A DNA stretch of 9,825 bases from Eubacterium sp. (GTDB lineage Bacteria > Bacillota_A > Clostridia > Lachnospirales > Lachnospiraceae), in the NCBI GenBank assembly GCA_023663915.1, contig JAMPGN010000163.1, forward strand, positions 1-9,825. The letters are read 5' to 3'. The position numbers and the translations under genes were made by a program. The notes beneath the pieces were generated by a model that did no database searches, was not told where the DNA came from, and was given only the letters and a program-made list of their open reading frames with translations. Positions 6,560 to 9,825 of this stretch are shown here, piece after piece; position 1 is the first letter of the stretch; each line of letters opens with the position of its first letter.

Positions 6560-8605
6560 ATGATGAGATCATTATTCTCTGGTGTGGCTGGTCTTACGAC
6601 CCACCAGACAAGAATGGACGTTATCGGTAATAATATCGCAAACGTCAATACGACAGCATATAAATCACAGAGTATGGTATTTAACGATCTGTTATACCAG
6701 ACAACACAGGCGGCTTCGGGCGCGAATACCAATACCGGACGAGGCGGTCTCAACCCCAGGCAGATCGGTCTGGGCGCGAAGACGGGCGCGATCTCTACGG
6801 CGATAGCGACACAAGGGTCGGCACAGTCCACCAACAATCCGTGGGATGTCATGATCGAGGGAGATTCCTTCTTCGTTGTGAGTGACGGTTCCCAGAATTT
6901 CTTTACAAGGGACGGCTCTTTCACCGTGGACGGTGCAGGCAACTTGGTTATGGCAAGTCTTGGCTATACGGTTATGGGATGGCAGGTAGACCCACAGACT
7001 GGCGATATCAGATCGGACGTGGTATCTGCACTGCAGGTTATGAATACGGATAACCTGACGGCTCCGCCGGAAGCCACGACGAAAGCATATTTATCGGGTA
7101 TTCTCGATAAGACTGACCCGTCCATCAACAGTGATGCGGGTGCGGTGCGTACATTCCAGATTTTTGATGCGCAGGGCTATGCGTATACGGTGAAGATGAG
7201 TTTCCATGGAATTGGCAGTGATGATAATTTCCGTGTACAGTTGGATGATATTCTTGACGCGACAGGCGTGTCATTGGTGAAAAAGTATGGGCTTGAGGAT
7301 ATCAATCAGATAGCAACCTTTGGTTCAAGTGGTGATACACCTAAAACTTCCATGTATCCTGCAGATGATGAGGCAACATTTGATGGTACGGATACATTTG
7401 CTGTGACGGTGGCAAAAGCTGAAATTTTGCAGGGATATGAAAATAATCAGCTGGTACTTGCAGCGGAAAGTAAGGGGACGGTTGAAATTGAGGTGCCGGC
7501 TAAGGATGGTGACAAAGTGACTGCAGGTACAGCGGACGGAGTTACCGTAAAAGGATCGGTTACTTTGACGAAAGAGCAGTTACAAGCAGAACCTTATAAT
7601 CTAATTTATAATCCAAAGGATAACAAATATTATCAGAAGAATGCAGACCCTGATAAAACTCAGGGAACGGAAGTGACAGATCTGGCGGCTTATTTGACAA
7701 GTCTTGGTACATTGACGGGAGTGAGTGATGTTACAGTTACTCCTGATCCAGATGGTGAGGCGGGTGCGATGAAGATTGAATTTAAAGCAAAATTCACTCC
7801 TACCAAAGATGCAACACGTCAAGGTACATCATTCGGATTGGCGTTGAAAATGCCTGCTGATGAGAAAGATATTTTGAAGTATGTGTATAATCTGGAAAAT
7901 AGTAGTGATAAGGACTACAAGATCTCTCACATTCTACCTGCTACGGGAAAGGGAGAAGCGTCGGCACAGATTATTGTGACAGAACATACAAGAGGCATGA
8001 ATGTAATGTTTGATCATGATACGGGTTATTTTTCTGGTATTGGCGGAGTGGGAACTGATACGGCAACGTTGTCATTTAATTCATCCGCAGCAACTATAGC
8101 GGGCGAAATCATTGATCTAAGTCAGTTCAGCAATGTAGACATCGACTTTTCGTCGGTCAAGAATTTTGGTAACGGTAAGAAGTGTACCTTGGAGTTCACC
8201 CCCGGTTCCAAGGACAGTACGGCGATTGGCAAGGGTCGCAAGATCGGTGAGCTGATTGGCATGGAAATAGGGCAGGACGGCAAGATCACAGCATCTTATG
8301 ATAACGGTCTGACGAAATTACTGGGGCAGATCGCGGTAGCGGAGTTCGCGAATGCTTCGGGTCTTTCCAAAGCCGGTAACAACTTGTATTCCGCAACACA
8401 GAACTCCGGCGAGTTCGATGGCGTTGGTAAGGATATCACTTCAACCGGCGGTTCCATGACTTCCGGTGTACTGGAAATGAGTAACGTAGACTTGTCTTCC
8501 GAGTTTACGACCATGATCACGACACAGCGTGGTTTCCAGGCAAACAGCCGTATCATAACAGTTTCGGATACGTTGCTGGAAGAGCTTGTTAATCTGAAGA
8601 GATAA
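6560..8605 (+). CDS. flgE: FlgE, flagellar hook protein, enlarged
   Basis: FlgE polymerises into the hook that joins rod and filament. The N-terminus (MMRSLFSGVAGLTTHQTRMD, then NNIANVNTTAYKSQ, 24-37) carries the rod/hook family signature, and the C-terminus (SNVDLSSEFTTMITTQRGFQ and ANSRIITVSDTLLEELVNLK) is the matching D0 helix. Residues 60-245 and 515-625 resemble the conserved D1/D2 parts (WDVMIEGDSFFVV, GYTVMGWQVD, LAVAEF-like IAVAEFAN). At 681 residues it is much longer than the roughly 400-residue enterobacterial FlgE; the extra length is central (about 247-515). That segment has lower G+C by hand count (7381-8100, 305/720) than 6601-7260 (335/660) or 8101-8580 (239/480). There is a single cysteine at residue 542. 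Ribosome binding site AAGGAGGT (6543-6550) is 9 nt from ATG-6560; a second ATG follows at 6563. Confidence 0.96.
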   Translation: MMRSLFSGVAGLTTHQTRMDVIGNNIANVNTTAYKSQSMVFNDLLYQTTQAASGANTNTGRGGLNPRQIGLGAKTGAISTAIATQGSAQSTNNPWDVMIEGDSFFVVSDGSQNFFTRDGSFTVDGAGNLVMASLGYTVMGWQVDPQTGDIRSDVVSALQVMNTDNLTAPPEATTKAYLSGILDKTDPSINSDAGAVRTFQIFDAQGYAYTVKMSFHGIGSDDNFRVQLDDILDATGVSLVKKYGLEDINQIATFGSSGDTPKTSMYPADDEATFDGTDTFAVTVAKAEILQGYENNQLVLAAESKGTVEIEVPAKDGDKVTAGTADGVTVKGSVTLTKEQLQAEPYNLIYNPKDNKYYQKNADPDKTQGTEVTDLAAYLTSLGTLTGVSDVTVTPDPDGEAGAMKIEFKAKFTPTKDATRQGTSFGLALKMPADEKDILKYVYNLENSSDKDYKISHILPATGKGEASAQIIVTEHTRGMNVMFDHDTGYFSGIGGVGTDTATLSFNSSAATIAGEIIDLSQFSNVDIDFSSVKNFGNGKKCTLEFTPGSKDSTAIGKGRKIGELIGMEIGQDGKITASYDNGLTKLLGQIAVAEFANASGLSKAGNNLYSATQNSGEFDGVGKDITSTGGSMTSGVLEMSNVDLSSEFTTMITTQRGFQANSRIITVSDTLLEELVNLKR

Positions 8606-8658
8606 GATGAATAGCGGTTTCGCTGTATAAACGTAATAAAAAAATATATCATAAGAAT

Positions 8659-8698
8659 AAGAGGAACTTTCCTTGGCGGAGAGTTCCTCTTGCTTTTT
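8659..8698 (+). terminator. Intrinsic terminator after flgE, probably bidirectional
   Basis: AAGAGGAACTTTCC (8659-8672) pairs with GGAGAGTTCCTCTT (8678-8691) in a 14-bp stem with one G-U pair and a 5-nt TTGGC loop. It is followed by GCTTTTTG (8692-8699). On the other strand the A-rich stretch 8636-8660 would supply a U-rich tail, so it could also end the convergent nuclease transcript. A smaller 6-bp hairpin (8611-8626, loop GTTT) lies just after the flgE stop but has no U-run. Confidence 0.9.
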
Positions 8699-8749
8699 GT
8701 GTATGAGAAATTTTTCGTAATAGGATACGACACCGAACAGAAGGCAGGA

Positions 8750-9646
8750 TTACTCAGAACGCCCTTTGTTCCATAAGGCAATCTGTTCCTTCGCCTCCTC
8801 GTATTCCTCGACGGTTGAGTTAAGACCCTCGCATGCCTGCTTGAGACTGAGGTTAAAGTTTTTCATTATAGCTTCTATGTTTTCTACAAAATTTTTTAAA
8901 CGTCCTATTTGTTCGCCGATTTCTTCGCCCCGCGCTATCCCGATATCAAGAATATTCATCTTTACATCCTCCCATTCCTCTGATTGTTTTACCTCATTGA
9001 CGATCCGGTCAAGATCCAGAATCCTTTCATCCCTAATGGAAATATTCTCATTGCCTAATGTAGTGCACTTCATATATTGCAGCAAACTGATCAATTCCGG
9101 TCGCCCGTTCATGCTTGTCATATTTAAGAAAATCTTGCTTGTGCCATCGTCCAGCGAAAGTTCCGGAACTTCCTCACATCGTTCCCTAAAGGTGTACATT
9201 GCCAGGTTTTTCCCGAAAATATCATCCTGAGTAATGAAAATGATTGCCGTTGAAGGCAGATGTTTATATCGGGTCTCTTTACCTGACTTTAGAATCGGCG
9301 TGTCAATCATTCCCTGGTAAAACCGAGAACGTTTGCGGATATCATCGGCATTGGCATTGTTCTGCATTTCCATGTCAAATTGTCGGTTCTGTACATCCTG
9401 TGCCCATGCATCAAGACGTATAGCGCGTTTGCCGGATTTGTTTAGCACAACCTGTTCAACCTTGACTTCCCTAAGCCTCAGATCTGTCTCATCAAGTATG
9501 ATACTCAGCACGTCCTCGTATGCTTCTTTCACTTTCATGACCGACATGAATAGCGCAAAGTCGCTTAGATTAAATGTGTAATCTTCGGGTAATGTGGTCT
9601 GTGGGCTGCATGATGTTCCAAGTGCATTCTTTGTTTTCTGTTCCAT
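8750..9646 (-). CDS. Rpn-type PD-(D/E)XK nuclease / putative transposase (PDDEXK_2 family)
   Basis: From ATG-9646 the protein has 298 residues; the ribosome binding site GAGAGG (complement of 9654-9659) is 7 nt upstream, so the in-frame codons up to 9685 are unlikely to be used. The N-terminal half holds a nuclease core: helix with YEDVLSIIL (43-51), GKRAIRLDAWAQD with D79, and FDMEMQ with E93 and Q95, the E-x-Q form of the motif common in this family. Then follow RSRFYQGMID (106-115) and LPSTAIIFITQDDIFG (130-145), both family hallmarks. The C-terminal part (220-298) is charged and helical with IARGEEIGEQIGRL, the usual Rpn-style tail. Members are Rpn-like nucleases that can promote DNA recombination; many are simply labelled putative transposases. 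It is convergent to flgE and unrelated to motility. Confidence 0.88.
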   Translation of the reverse strand: MEQKTKNALGTSCSPQTTLPEDYTFNLSDFALFMSVMKVKEAYEDVLSIILDETDLRLREVKVEQVVLNKSGKRAIRLDAWAQDVQNRQFDMEMQNNANADDIRKRSRFYQGMIDTPILKSGKETRYKHLPSTAIIFITQDDIFGKNLAMYTFRERCEEVPELSLDDGTSKIFLNMTSMNGRPELISLLQYMKCTTLGNENISIRDERILDLDRIVNEVKQSEEWEDVKMNILDIGIARGEEIGEQIGRLKNFVENIEAIMKNFNLSLKQACEGLNSTVEEYEEAKEQIALWNKGRSE

Positions 9647-9735
9647 CGTATTTCCTCTCTTTCTTGTTGGCAGAGAGGAAACCAATACTATTATTTATCC
9701 TCCCTGCGGTTATTTAGTTGTAAGCAAGGAGTCAT

Positions 9736-9805
9736 TGCAGAGATTACTCTGCATAGATACGGACTTTCTTTATTCCGGTGAAGTCCGGGACTGCAATGGC
9801 AGTCC
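9736..9805. repeat. Cluster of three perfect 7-bp stem-loops upstream of the nuclease gene
   Basis: Three inverted repeats sit head to tail: TGCAGAG/CTCTGCA (9736-9742 and 9747-9753, loop 4), CGGACTT/AAGTCCG (9760-9766 and 9781-9787, loop 14), and GGACTGC/GCAGTCC (9788-9794 and 9799-9805, loop 4). The second and third directly abut. AGTCCG occurs twice (9782-9787 and 9801-9806), so CGGACT at 9760-9765 has two possible partners. It lies about 90-160 nt before the nuclease start. It could be a palindromic interspersed repeat or a structured leader. The remaining bases 9647-9735 hold only the nuclease ribosome binding site; I see no confident promoter. Confidence 0.6.
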
Positions 9806-9825
9806 GATAAGATAGCATAAGATTC

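Noticed and set aside
8748..9749. 8-bp direct repeat GATTACTC at 8748-8755 and 9742-9749 around the nuclease gene, possible target-site duplication
   Set aside because: The left copy overlaps the stop codon of the nuclease gene and the right copy is part of a hairpin, so they are not outer flanks of an insertion; an 8-bp match of this kind can occur by chance.
9594..9815. 73-codon + strand frame opposite the nuclease start and across the hairpin cluster
   Set aside because: It has no ribosome binding site, overlaps the N-terminal coding part of the nuclease on the other strand, and passes through palindromes; treated as a non-coding repeat region.

Overview
The window holds a contiguous piece of a flagellar gene cluster on the + strand (about 1-8605), followed by one unrelated gene on the - strand (8750-9646). 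Gene order, moderate G+C and protein style (acidic FliK, a FliH beginning NLYKSGWVVV, a YlxF/MotE-like membrane protein after FliJ, a TIGR02530-type small protein between flgD and flgE) point to a motile member of the Clostridia, most likely Lachnospiraceae. This is inferred from gene content only.

Layout: the last codons of fliG (1-51), then fliH, fliI, fliJ and a ylxF-like gene, packed so tightly that they overlap by 8 nt or are separated by 2-13 nt. A 176-nt gap (3573-3748) follows. It contains a 9-bp inverted repeat, a good sigma-28 (FliA/SigD)-type promoter (TAAA-N16-GCCGATAT) and a 14-bp stem-loop that would lie at the extreme 5' end of the transcript. Then come fliK, flgD, a small flg_new (TIGR02530) gene and a large flgE. 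A strong intrinsic terminator at 8659-8698 closes the unit. The last part is a convergent Rpn-type PD-(D/E)XK nuclease gene preceded by a cluster of three short perfect stem-loops (9736-9805).

How the genes work together: FliH, FliI and FliJ form the cytoplasmic ATPase complex that feeds the flagellar type III export gate. FliG is the rotor switch protein. FliK measures hook length and switches export specificity, FlgD caps the growing hook, and FlgE is the hook subunit. The second block (fliK-flgD-flg_new-flgE) is therefore a hook-building module, and it appears to have its own promoter in addition to read-through from upstream.

The most notable observations are: the sigma-28-type promoter and 5'-terminal stem-loop in front of hook genes, which are normally expressed before sigma-28 is released; an oversized hook protein (681 residues) whose central third has clearly lower G+C than both ends (hand count about 42% versus about 50-51%), suggesting a swapped-in domain; a FlgD with an extra helical C-terminal region; and the palindrome cluster next to the nuclease gene. 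No clearly new multi-gene system is visible.
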